Positions 10,101-18,702 of a DNA stretch of 47,228 nt are shown here, in pieces. The notes beneath the pieces were generated by a model. That model worked only from the letters and a program-made list of their open reading frames with translations, was not told the DNA's origin and made no database searches. Source of the stretch: Leptolyngbyaceae cyanobacterium C42_A2020_001 (lineage in GTDB: Bacteria > Cyanobacteriota > Cyanobacteriia > Leptolyngbyales > Leptolyngbyaceae); NCBI GenBank assembly GCA_015272515.1, contig JACYLN010000080.1, positions 1 to 47,228 of the forward strand, written 5' to 3'. Each line of letters begins with the position of its first letter. Positions within the stretch are counted from its first letter, which is position 1. Position numbers and translations under genes: made by a program.

Positions 10101-10539
10101 AAACTTGCCGATGGTTGAGTGTTATGCCGGGCAACTAAATCAGGTATTTATGAATATTTTAAGTAACGCGATCGATGCAGTAGAAGATTATTTGTTGAAT
10201 GTTTATCACCCCTCTGCCGCGGATGCGGATGACTACACTCCAACAATCTCTATTCGCACAGAATATTCCAATTCTAATGTAGTCATCCGCATCGCAGATA
10301 ATGGAATTGGTATTTCTCAGCCAGTTCAGCAGCGCTTGTTTGATCCATTCTTTACAACCAAACCTGTTGGCAAAGGAACAGGCATGGGGCTATCGATTAG
10401 CTATCAAATTGTGGCAGAAAAACATGGTGGGACGCTTCGCTGCGTCTCTGAAGTTGGGCAAGGCACCGAATTTATTGTCCAAATTCCGTTGTATCAGCCT
10501 CAAGCAAAGCGTTTTATCAATCAAGAAGATCCGTCCTAA
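7123..10539 (+). CDS. Soluble multi-PAS sensor histidine kinase
   Basis: The 1138-residue protein has no evident membrane segment. I count about six PAS units, near residues 25-140, 148-270, 320-435, 450-570, 572-700 and 702-825. Between the second and third is a coiled coil (LEKQIEERTAELQQ). The kinase core follows: the phosphoacceptor box VAGVAHEINNP with His868, an N-box (NQVFMNILSNAIDAVED), ADNGIGI, and KGTGMGLS. No receiver domain follows, so it must signal to a regulator encoded elsewhere. PAS4 and PAS5 contain the standard WNPAAE/WNPAAQ motif; ligands cannot be read from sequence. A GGAG lies a few bases before the ATG. The base composition is more AT-rich than the neighbours. The 6-bp inverted repeat CTGGTT/AACCAG at 10555-10567 may end the transcript. 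Confidence 0.93.
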   Translation: MQPPSPAELNPFSSASRLSEDQMRGFIASIPVAIALLNRELHYLAMSQQWRELFGLDNSNPESHAACSPLFQPTDQLRNAIHQCLNNAQEVRWEETVVDSKKQSTWFAWKVSPWHPEMETIGGVIVVVEDISQYKQKEQNLNQSNIIYKSLLEHSSDYIFHLSLDGKYQYINQSGIYLNKLDDASQIYGQDFISTVPFEYRSLLQEALQAAQQGQSTQVKYPTINFKGEEILWQGIIDAIKDDDGNVMGLLGAFKDVNEQENLESQLRQLDHLLEKQIEERTAELQQIVTSLQQEICDRKVLEQKLRSSEDYLFAREKQYQQILNSITDIVVVKGSKSRIIWANRAFYHHYGISEEDFKNEVNLPACYLEQTKRHLREDAFVFNTGKTLRFEESIARYDGKVRLFSTIKSAIRDKNNRVIMTVAVSRDITEQVAAQHQQKQVKAAFEQSQKRLELLVEQMPIALMEWNKDRQIVQWNPAAERIFGYRSEEILGQSIDLLIPEDARSEVGEVIKNLLNQKEGISSSNANITKDGRAIICEWYDTPLVNSEGELIGVAAMAIDITNRQQIEATLRQTRNFLESVLNHLPVSVIAKEAEDLRFALWNPAAQEVLGYSADAVLGRTDYDLFPQEQADRVIADDRAVLHQRKSVEIPEEIIRNAEGCDRVLRTIKTPILGMDGTPQYLLAITEDITERKAVEIQLRENEQFLRSIFDGVDCAIFVIDVTEDNNFLYNSYNHIATAWTGLTTAQIVGRTPEEMFGAVEGKVVREAFNRCLERGASLTEEEHLTFKGREVWLMTTFNPLRNLEGRIHRIVGTGFDITDLKNTQMQMRQKAKQLEQALLKLQRTQSQLVQNEKMLSLGQLVAGVAHEINNPVNFIYGNLSHANSYTQNLLSLVTLYQQHYPKPVPEIQEKAEEIDVEFLVEDLPKLLNSMRVGADRIQKIVASLRTFSRMDEAEVKSVNIHDGIDSTLMILQNRLKAKEHRVAIQVVKEYGNLPMVECYAGQLNQVFMNILSNAIDAVEDYLLNVYHPSAADADDYTPTISIRTEYSNSNVVIRIADNGIGISQPVQQRLFDPFFTTKPVGKGTGMGLSISYQIVAEKHGGTLRCVSEVGQGTEFIVQIPLYQPQAKRFINQEDPS

Positions 10540-10598
10540 AAACTGTCATAGCAACTGGTTTAACCAGGCTTTCTATTTCTAGAGTGAGCGTGTAGAGT

Positions 10599-11540
10599 GT
10601 GGAAAGAATTTCTGTGTTAGATGTGAAGACGGCGACCCCAGATGTAATTTTGTACGCTCAACACGGATGGGCTGATGACCATCGAGCGATCGCGTCGCTT
10701 GCCGCCAGTTTAGCAACACCTAACACGATAGCAATCACTCCTAATCTGGGATACCTCAAAACTTGGCTCCGCATCGAACCGTTGATTCAAGCGGTAGAGG
10801 TTTCCGTACTAGAAAATATGCAGCGATACCCCACCTCGGTGATTCGTATCGTTGGACATTCAATGGGTGGGTTGATCTGGTTAGAAGTGTTAGCCCGCCA
10901 TCCAGAATTGTGGGCAAACGTGGAATCGCTGGTTTTGGTGGGGTCGCCTGTGGGCGGAGCCGATTTAGCCCGTGCGTTAGATCCTTTAGGGGTGGGTGTT
11001 GGAATCGCACGTGATTTAGGCATAAATCGGCGAGAAATTGCTGAAGCGATCGCCGCTAAAATTCCCACACTGGTCATCGCTGGCGATATCGATAACGGCA
11101 GTGATGGAACTGTTACTGTGCAATGCACTAAGATTTTTGGCGCTGAATTTGTGCGGCTATTGGGCATTCACCATGCAGCCCTGAAAAATCATCCGGCTGT
11201 AGCAGAAGCAATCCGACAATTTTGGGCGATCGCTGCACCTCCATCTCTGCCCGATGAATCCTCCCCCGATTTCAGCCGCACTCTGATTCGCCGTCTGCAA
11301 TCTGTACCTGGCATGACGGATGCCCACGAACGTGATTTTGCGAAAGCCGAAATTGTGCTCGTCTACGACAACGGTGTCACCATCCGCACCTGGAAAAATT
11401 TAATGGGAATTGATCATGTCTTCGTTGCTTGTCCGCATGGACAGTGTTTGTATAGCGGCTTCGTTGGCTGGCTCCATGCTGAGAACCTGCGCCAAACCTT
11501 AGATCAACTTCAGCAAGAACAAGTGATCTCATTGGTTTAG
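10599..11540 (+). CDS. Alpha/beta hydrolase
   Basis: The 313-residue protein has the nucleophile elbow IVGHSMGG with Ser88, AQHGWADD as the likely oxyanion-hole region (HG), and GIHHAALKNHP as a candidate for the catalytic His. Asp in VIAGDIDNGSDG is the likely acid. The last 90 residues (after about 225) form an extra domain that was not recognised. The start is a GTG at 10599; no in-frame ATG lies near. The substrate is unknown; lipase or esterase families share these motifs. It ends 15 bases before the convergent amylase gene and lies 59 bases after the histidine kinase, so co-transcription with the kinase is possible. Confidence 0.8.
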   Translation: MERISVLDVKTATPDVILYAQHGWADDHRAIASLAASLATPNTIAITPNLGYLKTWLRIEPLIQAVEVSVLENMQRYPTSVIRIVGHSMGGLIWLEVLARHPELWANVESLVLVGSPVGGADLARALDPLGVGVGIARDLGINRREIAEAIAAKIPTLVIAGDIDNGSDGTVTVQCTKIFGAEFVRLLGIHHAALKNHPAVAEAIRQFWAIAAPPSLPDESSPDFSRTLIRRLQSVPGMTDAHERDFAKAEIVLVYDNGVTIRTWKNLMGIDHVFVACPHGQCLYSGFVGWLHAENLRQTLDQLQQEQVISLV

Positions 11541-11555
11541 AAGAAGCTCATGCTT

Positions 11556-13049
11556 CTAAGCCTCCACCCACACAGAAACGGAGCCACCACTGCAAGAGAA
11601 ATCGCCCCAGCCAAACTCATTGGTAATCACAGGGCTTTTAACATGACGGGTCAGGTCATGGAAGGTGGTGTTGGGTCTGCCAACCTCCATCCATTTGCTA
11701 CCTGGAGGACCGTCACTCATCATTACTGCCATTGCTTTAGGAAATTCAGGTGTTCCAAGCCGTGTCCAGCCGATGCATTCGGGATGGTCAAAATAATCGT
11801 ATTGCTCACCGTGGGCGTAGTGTTTGCGGGCGTAGAGAAACTGATCAATGAGCCAGCGATGCGAGTCGAGCCAAACTTCATAGGTCTTACCGTCGCGCCC
11901 TGTTCCCCAGTAGTGGCCCCCATAGTAATCACCATAGAACACGCAGGGATACCCTTCACGACGGAGCAAAATCAAAGCATAAGCTAACGGTTTGAACCAG
12001 GGTTCCACTACTGATTCGAGTTGTTGTAAGGGTTGGGAGTCGTGGTTTTCCACAAAGGTAACGGCAAGGGCGGGCTGTTCTCGCATGAGGGTGCCAAACA
12101 AGAGCCGCCGCATATCAAAATGCCCACCAGCGCGGCTGGCACGATGAAAGTTGTAGTGGAGCGGCACGTCAAACAGCGACAACTGCCCACCTGTGCGGCT
12201 GATGAACCCATGCAGGGATTCAACATCGTCTGCCCAATAATCCCCCACTGCAAATAATTTGTTCTTAGCATGCCGCCGAACATGGGCGAGCCATTCGTTG
12301 AAGAAGGTAGGGCGGGCGTGTTTAACGGCATCCAGGCGAAAACCATCGATTTTGGTTGTGTCGAGTATCCACTCGCCCCAATGCTTGAGTTCTGCCTGCA
12401 CTTCTGGGTTGTTTGTATCTACGTCACAGGCGAATTGAAAGGATTCATCCCAGTAGCGGGGGTCTACTTCAGTTTCAAATAGTTTGTCCTGCAAATGGTA
12501 AAAGTTTTTACTGTGTGAGTTTCGCAAGTTGTGGTTGACGGCATCAAAGTGGTGTTGATGCCATTGGAAATTGGAGTGTTTACTGTTTCTCCCCGAAAAG
12601 GTGAAGCAGGTTTTAGCCTGGATGACTTCAATCTCGGATGAGGGATGATTGCGGGTGTCGGGCGCGATCGCGATCGCTTTACACTCCTCCACCTCGTCAC
12701 CACCATGTCGATGAGTTAGTACTGCATCTGCATAGACCTGTAATCCTGTCTGCTGTAAAGTTTGAACCGCTGCAAGATACTCTTCACGTGTGCCGTATTT
12801 TGTCCGAATGCTGCCCTTTTGAAAAAACTCGCCCAAGTCATACAAATCGTAAGCAGCGTAGCCTACGTCGTCTTTACCTGCGGCACCTTTGTAAGCAGGT
12901 GGCAACCAAATCGCTGTAAATCCGGCATCTGCAAGTGTTTGTGCCTGGGTTTGAAGCGTATGCCAGTGGGTACCATCTGCTGGGAGGTACCACTGGAAAT
13001 ACTGCATCATGACACCGTTAAGTTCGGTTGTGGGCTTTCCTATCGTCAT
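11556..13049 (-). CDS. Cytoplasmic alpha-amylase, GH13, with Asp at the general-acid site
   Basis: The 497-residue protein has no signal peptide and resembles the liquefying, B. licheniformis-like GH13_5 group. Seen in order: MQYFQWYLP, DAVLTHRHGG (region I), GFRLDAVKH (region II, nucleophile Asp240), VGDYW (region III) and FVENHDSQP (region IV, Asp337). In the B. licheniformis enzyme the catalytic set is D231, E261 and D328. The spacing of 30 and 67 residues is exactly repeated here, so Asp270 takes the place of the general-acid Glu; the codon is GAT. Region I also has Thr where the family mostly has Asn. It should act on alpha-1,4-glucan such as glycogen breakdown products, if active. Confidence 0.88.
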   Translation of the reverse strand: MTIGKPTTELNGVMMQYFQWYLPADGTHWHTLQTQAQTLADAGFTAIWLPPAYKGAAGKDDVGYAAYDLYDLGEFFQKGSIRTKYGTREEYLAAVQTLQQTGLQVYADAVLTHRHGGDEVEECKAIAIAPDTRNHPSSEIEVIQAKTCFTFSGRNSKHSNFQWHQHHFDAVNHNLRNSHSKNFYHLQDKLFETEVDPRYWDESFQFACDVDTNNPEVQAELKHWGEWILDTTKIDGFRLDAVKHARPTFFNEWLAHVRRHAKNKLFAVGDYWADDVESLHGFISRTGGQLSLFDVPLHYNFHRASRAGGHFDMRRLLFGTLMREQPALAVTFVENHDSQPLQQLESVVEPWFKPLAYALILLRREGYPCVFYGDYYGGHYWGTGRDGKTYEVWLDSHRWLIDQFLYARKHYAHGEQYDYFDHPECIGWTRLGTPEFPKAMAVMMSDGPPGSKWMEVGRPNTTFHDLTRHVKSPVITNEFGWGDFSCSGGSVSVWVEA

Positions 13050-13157
13050 GTGGTAATCGTACCTGATGGCTTTCCCACCGTAACTTAATTTTTGACAGGA
13101 CTGAGGGCGATCGCGGTCTCTCAGTTCTCAACCAGATCCTGACAGTAGAGAAATTGT

Positions 13158-14021
13158 TTAATTCTTTAAAGGCGCAGAAGACAATGCCTCAAGTTGGATA
13201 TCGCTCAGCAAATCCTGCCAGGTTGATTGCAGGGTTGCATCTTTAGGATTGGAGTATTTTAGAGCAGCCAATCCGGCGGAGGCATCGTACCAAATTCCTG
13301 CTTTGGCATACTGCTTGACCGTTTCTAGTGTGGCGATCGCTCCAGGCTTTGAAGACACAGCGGTTGATTGTACCCGTCGCACCATACCATGAACCAATGG
13401 GTCTTCTGGAGCAGGAATATTGGCTTGGCAGGCAAAGGCAACTCTCCATGAGTACTCTTTGTCCACTTCCAATGCAGGAGCAGTATTGGGTAAACTAATC
13501 CGAACTACCCCTGGAGAGGATGGGACTGGTAAATTCATCTGGAAGTTCACTTCACCTTTATCATCTTCCAGGGTGAATTCCATCGCTTTCGCTGAAGTTT
13601 TGGGAACGTACAACAAAAAAGTAGGACGTTCTGATACGGTCAATCCCCAGCGATTCGTTGGCAATAGGGGAGTTGCTCGTTCTCCCAGGGTTTTAGGCTT
13701 GCGTTCAATCGGGGTCTGAATTTTGGGATACTTGGGTCTATCTTTGGGGCATAGTTCATCGGTTCTTCGTCCACCCCCTCTAGACGTACCGGGCGCATCC
13801 TGCCCTGTGGGAGGTTCAAACAGCCGTCGCCCTCCGCCCCGGGAATTTTTGGGTGCGGGAATTAGTGGCTCAAACGCGATCGCCGTTCCTGCAACACTCT
13901 GGGCAGGTGCCATTGCAGGTTTAGCCTGAGCGTGTGTTGAGGGTGAATCAACAAGCACCAGCGGAGCAAACAAGACGGACAAAATAAGTGCAAAGGGTTG
14001 GGAAAAGGTGGGTTGAGTCAC
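13158..14021 (-). CDS. DUF928 protein, secreted
   Basis: This 287-residue protein has an N-terminal hydrophobic segment ending near SPSTHAQA, which fits a signal peptide. It then carries two copies of a SRGGGRR motif (around residues 59-65 and 80-86) and the family-typical block WGLTVSERPTFLLYVP, followed by a beta-rich middle (YSWRVAFAC). DUF928 proteins are cyanobacterial, of unknown function, and often sit beside CHAT-domain genes, as here. The start is GTG, with an AGGAGA about 11 bases upstream. It follows the CHAT gene on the same strand after 133 bases. I do not know its function. Confidence 0.8.
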   Translation of the reverse strand: MTQPTFSQPFALILSVLFAPLVLVDSPSTHAQAKPAMAPAQSVAGTAIAFEPLIPAPKNSRGGGRRLFEPPTGQDAPGTSRGGGRRTDELCPKDRPKYPKIQTPIERKPKTLGERATPLLPTNRWGLTVSERPTFLLYVPKTSAKAMEFTLEDDKGEVNFQMNLPVPSSPGVVRISLPNTAPALEVDKEYSWRVAFACQANIPAPEDPLVHGMVRRVQSTAVSSKPGAIATLETVKQYAKAGIWYDASAGLAALKYSNPKDATLQSTWQDLLSDIQLEALSSAPLKN

Positions 14022-14154
14022 GATGACAAACTTCTCCTGAGAGCGGACAGTCTAGGACGATTATCGGCGATGGGCAAACGCGATCGTGTGATCAAATAGT
14101 AAAGCCAGTGTGATTTGACGATGAGGGCGAAGAATTCCCCCTTATTGTTCACAC

Positions 14155-16797
14155 TTACAACCAATTACCGATCAATACAAACGGTGCCCAATAAAAGGGA
14201 TGACGAAATTGGCGAGTTTGCAACAGCTTGATCTGAGATTGTCGCAGTGCTTCGGCTTTAGTTGTGCCGGAGCGTGCCAACTCCTGGTAGAACTGCACCA
14301 TCAGTTGGGAGGTTGATTGATCATCCACCGCCCACAATGTTGCTAATGTACTCCGTGCTCCTGAACGGACTGCCACGCCTGCTAATCCTAAGGCGGCTCG
14401 TTTGTCTCCCTCGGCGGTTTGGCAGGCGCTGAGAACCAACAATTCAATGGGTATGCGAGCTTCTTGCTCACGGGCTTGCAACAGTTCGCCCAGTTGCTTC
14501 ACGTCGATGCGGCGATCCCACGTCAGGATGAAGGTTTCATCGGCATTGGAACTGAACTGCCCATGGGTGGCTAAATGCACAACCCGATACGGAGTAGCGC
14601 TGACTTGCTGCTGAAAGGTAGAGGTTGTAAAGGTTTGATTGAATAATACCTGGGATGGAACTTCTGTTTTAATCTGCTGGATCTCTGTTTCCACGCCTGG
14701 CAGCGCAGAAAATCCTTGTCGCTCTTCGCTCAAGGCACCCACAAGTACTTTAAGCTGTTGCTGCTGAAGCGGACGGGGATCAATCAATTGCAATCCTGGA
14801 GTTAAGGCAATGCTATATTTCTCCAGCAGATATTTTCTGCCATCGTGTAAAGCGGCCATCGGCAGATTTTTGAGCGATCCATCCAATACAAACGCCAGAG
14901 TTTGAATGTTGTTGCTGGTTAGTTCGGCTTCGGCGGGGCGAATCAGTAGGCTGTAGAGTTTCTGGGCAACCTCTAGTCGTTCTTTTGAGGTGGAGGTTCG
15001 TCTGAGCGATCGCCGCATTTGATCAGCTAATTGCTCTAAGTCGCGCTGGGAGATGGCACTGGCATGGTGGCTTAGAGGTTGGTTGGGAATCGACACGACC
15101 ACTTCTAAGCGATTTGGGAGAATGATGGGGTAGATGACAGCGCTAGTGTTTTGTGGATCGACTTTATCGAGCGGAGTAGGGTTGCTGGTTAAACACGCTT
15201 CCTTAAAGAAGTTATCTAGCTCTGCCAACTGCAACGACTCAATCACCTCGCGTGCCTCTCGCAAATTTGCCTGACTCGCTTCCTGCCCGTTGCTTGGTTC
15301 TAGCAATAAGGCAACAAATTCTCGATAGACTGGCTCCACACTTTCGCGGAAGGAGAATTGAATATCCGGACTGCTGGCAACTAATTCATTGCGAATAGAT
15401 TGCAGCGTTTTGACGGCTTGCCTGTAGGCGGCAACTGCCGATTCTAGCTGGCCTTGCGATCGCAAAATACGTCCAAGCTGCCATTGCCAGCGGTACGAAA
15501 TTTCAGGAGCATTCCCCAGTTGGGAGAGCAGTAATGCTTTGTCGGTAAGGGTTTTTGCTTCGGTTAGTTGTTGATTGCGTTCGTACAATTCACCCAAATA
15601 ACCCAATGCATAAGACTCTGCCCGTTGGTCACCGCTCTCTTTTGCCAGTTGCGCTCCCCCTGCCAAAAGTTGAGCCAGTTGAGTTGATGAAATGGCGGAA
15701 TCTAGCCGCATCACGCTTTGAGTAAAGTTAACACGGGCATAGACGGCAATTCGGCTAGGAGGCAGTGTTTCAAGCTGAGAGCGAATCGTTGGAACAAGAG
15801 ACTGGGCTGCTTGCAATTGCTGCGTTTCGATCAGCAACCGCAGTTGGTTGAGTTGAGCTTGAACGACATTAGCAGGAGTATCAGCAACTGCGATCGCCTG
15901 TTGATAGTAAGCTAATGCCGTTGTGGGCGATTGTTGAGCGCGGGCAGTGTTGCCCAAACTCAGCAGTGCCAGGGTGATATCTGGGGGAGACTGAAGCCGC
16001 TGCGCGATCGCCAAACTTTGCTGCAACACCTTCTCCGATTCATCCAATTCTCCAACTAGCCGTAGCGCATCTCCGTAATTGACTAATCCTGCCGCTTTTA
16101 ACTGTGAATCTGGCTGTTGCTGAAGCACCTGGTTCACTTCTGCCAGGGTGGATTTTGCTCTGGGATACAGACCCAACGCCCGATAGGCTTGTGTTTGGTT
16201 GATCAAACTGCGAGTTACACCAGCCGCCTCTTCTATCTGTTGATACGTCTTCGTTGCCGCTTGCCAGGTTGTCAATGCCTGTTCGGTCTGCCCTTGCGCT
16301 AACTGCAAACCTCCCTGAATATTGAGGGTTTGTGCCAACAGTTTTTGCGTTTCTTGCTTCTGACTTCCGAGTTCTGAATCCTGACTTCTAAGAATTTTCA
16401 AACTGTCTGCAATCGCCGCATTCGCCTCCGCCCATTGCCCCAGTTGTTGATACGCCAGCGCCAGATTGCTAAGCACAGCCGCCTGATTTAAGCGATCGCC
16501 GCGCCTGGAGAACTCTTGAGTCGCCTGCTGCCACATCCGCACTGCTGACGCAAACTGCCCCGCCTGAAAGCGTGCCTTACCAGACTGAGTAAGCTGAACC
16601 GGATCAGTTGTTGCTTGAGCGATCGGCACGTTAGCATTGCTAGCTTCTAGGTCAGTAGCGATCGTGGATAACGCTTTCTGACCTGGAGCAAAACTGAGAG
16701 TTATAGCCGCCAATGCAGCGCAAATGCTAAGGCAACAATATCTCAAAACCCGCTTGTCTAAGAATTTCCAACTTGGAACCATACTGGGCACATCCAT
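14155..16797 (-). CDS. TPR-CHAT protein (caspase-like peptidase domain)
   Basis: The 880-residue protein has a hydrophobic N-terminal segment (about residues 16-37), so it is exported or anchored. Many tetratricopeptide-type helices span residues 60-500. The C-terminal CHAT domain keeps the dyad of clan CD peptidases: His745 in HLATHGQF and Cys792 in VLSACQTAEG, followed by LGLAGVAVRSGA and ATLWAVDD. CHAT domains act as proteases in caspase-related systems, including Craspase. In cyanobacteria TPR-CHAT genes are numerous and mostly unstudied. The TPRs probably bind a partner that triggers cleavage. DUF928 directly downstream is its recurrent neighbour. No obvious target gene is adjacent. Confidence 0.9.
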   Translation of the reverse strand: MDVPSMVPSWKFLDKRVLRYCCLSICAALAAITLSFAPGQKALSTIATDLEASNANVPIAQATTDPVQLTQSGKARFQAGQFASAVRMWQQATQEFSRRGDRLNQAAVLSNLALAYQQLGQWAEANAAIADSLKILRSQDSELGSQKQETQKLLAQTLNIQGGLQLAQGQTEQALTTWQAATKTYQQIEEAAGVTRSLINQTQAYRALGLYPRAKSTLAEVNQVLQQQPDSQLKAAGLVNYGDALRLVGELDESEKVLQQSLAIAQRLQSPPDITLALLSLGNTARAQQSPTTALAYYQQAIAVADTPANVVQAQLNQLRLLIETQQLQAAQSLVPTIRSQLETLPPSRIAVYARVNFTQSVMRLDSAISSTQLAQLLAGGAQLAKESGDQRAESYALGYLGELYERNQQLTEAKTLTDKALLLSQLGNAPEISYRWQWQLGRILRSQGQLESAVAAYRQAVKTLQSIRNELVASSPDIQFSFRESVEPVYREFVALLLEPSNGQEASQANLREAREVIESLQLAELDNFFKEACLTSNPTPLDKVDPQNTSAVIYPIILPNRLEVVVSIPNQPLSHHASAISQRDLEQLADQMRRSLRRTSTSKERLEVAQKLYSLLIRPAEAELTSNNIQTLAFVLDGSLKNLPMAALHDGRKYLLEKYSIALTPGLQLIDPRPLQQQQLKVLVGALSEERQGFSALPGVETEIQQIKTEVPSQVLFNQTFTTSTFQQQVSATPYRVVHLATHGQFSSNADETFILTWDRRIDVKQLGELLQAREQEARIPIELLVLSACQTAEGDKRAALGLAGVAVRSGARSTLATLWAVDDQSTSQLMVQFYQELARSGTTKAEALRQSQIKLLQTRQFRHPFYWAPFVLIGNWL

Positions 16798-16938
16798 AAC
16801 TTCACTCAGCTTTCAGAAGTGAAGCTTCTTCTGCATTATGCCCTTGTTTTTTGTGCTCGTCGATAATTATGAAAACTTGACCTTGAATGCCCTCTTCGAG
16901 AAAGCGGCAAACCATGTCAGATGGGCCCTACCCCCTCC

Positions 16939-17367
16939 TTAAAGTTCACGATAAAACCGTTCTTCAAGCCATCGATCAATATCCTGCTCAGACTCCAAAT
17001 AGGTAGTTTGTCCAGTCAGTGGATCATAGGCATACCAAAAATTTCCCTCGCTGCCAGTTACTCTGTGAATTCTGGGTTCAGAATACCTGGAGTGATATTT
17101 TGCGTAGAGAGATTGAAGCAGAATGCTCCAAATGACTCTTAAAACATCGGCACTTGCAGGTTTATCAGCCTCAAACTCACTTTTAGACCAACAACGCTCT
17201 AGATAGTCGATCTGTTGTTTGGGCGCAAGACCCTCTGTAAATCGATCAACCAGTGACTGTAAGCTCTGGCTCATCCAGGTTGCAAAGGCTGAATTGCCCT
17301 TATTTGGCTCATGAACTGTATTTGGAATTAATTCTAGAGTTTGATATATCCGCCAATGTAGTTCCAT
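16939..17367 (-). CDS. Small conserved-looking protein of unknown function
   Basis: The 142-residue protein was not recognised. It has no signal peptide or membrane segment and is mixed alpha/beta, ending in a charged helix (ESEQDIDRWLEERF). A central FWYAYDPLTGQTTYLESE block looks like a small beta-hairpin. A GGAG lies 8 bases before the ATG, which supports translation. It precedes the CHAT gene on the same strand by about 140 bases; that gap contains a CTTCACT/AGTGAAG inverted repeat near 16800, so the two need not be one transcript. Confidence 0.65.
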   Translation of the reverse strand: MELHWRIYQTLELIPNTVHEPNKGNSAFATWMSQSLQSLVDRFTEGLAPKQQIDYLERCWSKSEFEADKPASADVLRVIWSILLQSLYAKYHSRYSEPRIHRVTGSEGNFWYAYDPLTGQTTYLESEQDIDRWLEERFYREL

Positions 17368-17591
17368 AAAAGACGCTCCATTACATTCAAAAAATGAAGC
17401 GCGTTCCTTCGGGTTAATTCCCTACTTCCGTCTCCTTAAAATGGATCAGGCAAACAATCCACTCTAGAGATGAACGATTATTTCTGTATTCAGTGTTACA
17501 GAATTCTCCTTGTTGTTGCAATATTTAGTTAGAAAATCTTGACATTTCGGTTGTAGTTGTACTACAGCATGAGTGATAGACGAACAACGTT

Positions 17592-18293
17592 TTAAGCGAG
17601 AAGTGTCACGGTTCCAGTATCCAGGTCGTATCGACCTCCAACAATCTGCAATTTGCCAGACTGCACCCGCTTCGCGAGGAGTTGCGATCGCTGCAACTGT
17701 TCAATCTGGTAAAGCACATTCTCCGCCACAGCATTATCCACCAGATCACCAGGCTGCTCCTGCACCCGTTTCACGGCAGGTAAAATGGCTGCTACAAACG
17801 TGCTAATGTCGCCTGGCAGAGGTTTATTTTGAACTGCTGCCGTGACAGCTCCACAGCGCTCATGCCCCAGCACCATCAACAGAGGAGTCTCTAGCAGTGA
17901 AACGGCGTACTCAATGCTACCGATCGCTTCAGGCGTGGCAATATTGCCTGCAATTCGGACATCAAAGATATCGCCAATGCCTTGATCAAAAACAATCTCC
18001 GCAGGAACCCGTGAATCGGCACAACTCAGAATAGTTGCAAATGGATGTTGGGCTTGAGCAACCTCCTTCAAGCGAGACTCTGATTGATCTGGATATTGGG
18101 GGTGATGCTGCACAAAACGCTGATTGCCTGCCATGAGTTTTTTCAGCGCTGCGTCTGGGCTGGGAGGCGCAGGCAATTCGGCAGCATACGCTTGTTGCTG
18201 CTCCAGTAAATGTCTGGCTGCTAAACCAAACGCTGCGATCGAGCCAAGCTTTAGCAAATCACGACGACTCAGAAAACCATTTTTGTAATTCAT
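17592..18293 (-). CDS. Beta-class carbonic anhydrase with Tat-type signal
   Basis: The 233-residue enzyme interconverts CO2 and bicarbonate. Zinc ligands and the Asp/Arg dyad are visible: Cys91, Asp93 and Arg95 in SCADSRVP, and His144 and Cys147 in GHERCGA. The N-terminus has SRRDLLKLG followed by a hydrophobic stretch ending at AYAAE, a twin-arginine signal, so the enzyme should work in the periplasm or thylakoid lumen like EcaB-type enzymes. I chose the ATG at 18293 over one 17 codons upstream because GGAGA lies 7 bases before it and the Tat signal follows. It is the last gene of the sbtA-sbtB run, 94 bases after sbtB, consistent with a role in inorganic-carbon uptake. Confidence 0.9.
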   Translation of the reverse strand: MNYKNGFLSRRDLLKLGSIAAFGLAARHLLEQQQAYAAELPAPPSPDAALKKLMAGNQRFVQHHPQYPDQSESRLKEVAQAQHPFATILSCADSRVPAEIVFDQGIGDIFDVRIAGNIATPEAIGSIEYAVSLLETPLLMVLGHERCGAVTAAVQNKPLPGDISTFVAAILPAVKRVQEQPGDLVDNAVAENVLYQIEQLQRSQLLAKRVQSGKLQIVGGRYDLDTGTVTLLA

Positions 18294-18387
18294 ACAAACT
18301 CTCCAAATAGTGTGGAGAATTAAAAATCTAAAATTAAAAATCAAACGCGGTATTTGCCTTTAACTTTAATTCTTAATTCTCTTCACA

Positions 18388-18699
18388 TCATAGGGATGCA
18401 ACACATTTAACCGAACGAATCTCCATCACATCTGAGATGTAACAAGTTCCACCAAACTTATTGAGTATCGGTCGAACATTTTCAATCACTGCTTTAATCT
18501 GCTCAGGCATACAAAAAGCAATGATATAAACATTATCCAGCATCGTCATATCTAAATCTTCGCTACCATCACGTAAGCCTTTACCCGCAACATTCCGAAT
18601 TACAGCATGTCCATGCACCCCTGATTTATCTAAACCATCTAAAATTTTGCCAAGTTCAAACGAATTTGCAATGATTTCTATTTTTTTAACAAGATGCAT
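18388..18699 (-). CDS. sbtB: SbtB-like PII-family regulator of bicarbonate uptake
   Basis: The 103-residue protein has the PII-like ferredoxin fold pattern (KKIEIIANSFELGKILDGL, then GVHGHAVIRNVAGKG, then GGTCYISDV). SbtB forms trimers that bind adenyl nucleotides, including cAMP, and regulate SbtA. The C-terminal CGPEGC redox loop of many SbtBs is absent; this one ends in KCVASL. The start lies 3 bases after the sbtA stop, and its GGAGG box is formed by the last sbtA codons (TGG AGG TAA), so the two genes are translationally coupled. Divergence from the Synechocystis type is clear, but genetic context makes the assignment firm. Confidence 0.85.
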   Translation of the reverse strand: MHLVKKIEIIANSFELGKILDGLDKSGVHGHAVIRNVAGKGLRDGSEDLDMTMLDNVYIIAFCMPEQIKAVIENVRPILNKFGGTCYISDVMEIRSVKCVASL

Positions 18700-18702
18700 A
18701 AG

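Noticed and set aside
17539-17567. TTGACA followed by a GTAGT/ACTAC palindrome, possible promoter or NtcA site
   Set aside because: There is no -10 at proper spacing, the GTA/TAC spacing is not the 8 bases of NtcA sites, and it would read into the end of the carbonic anhydrase gene.
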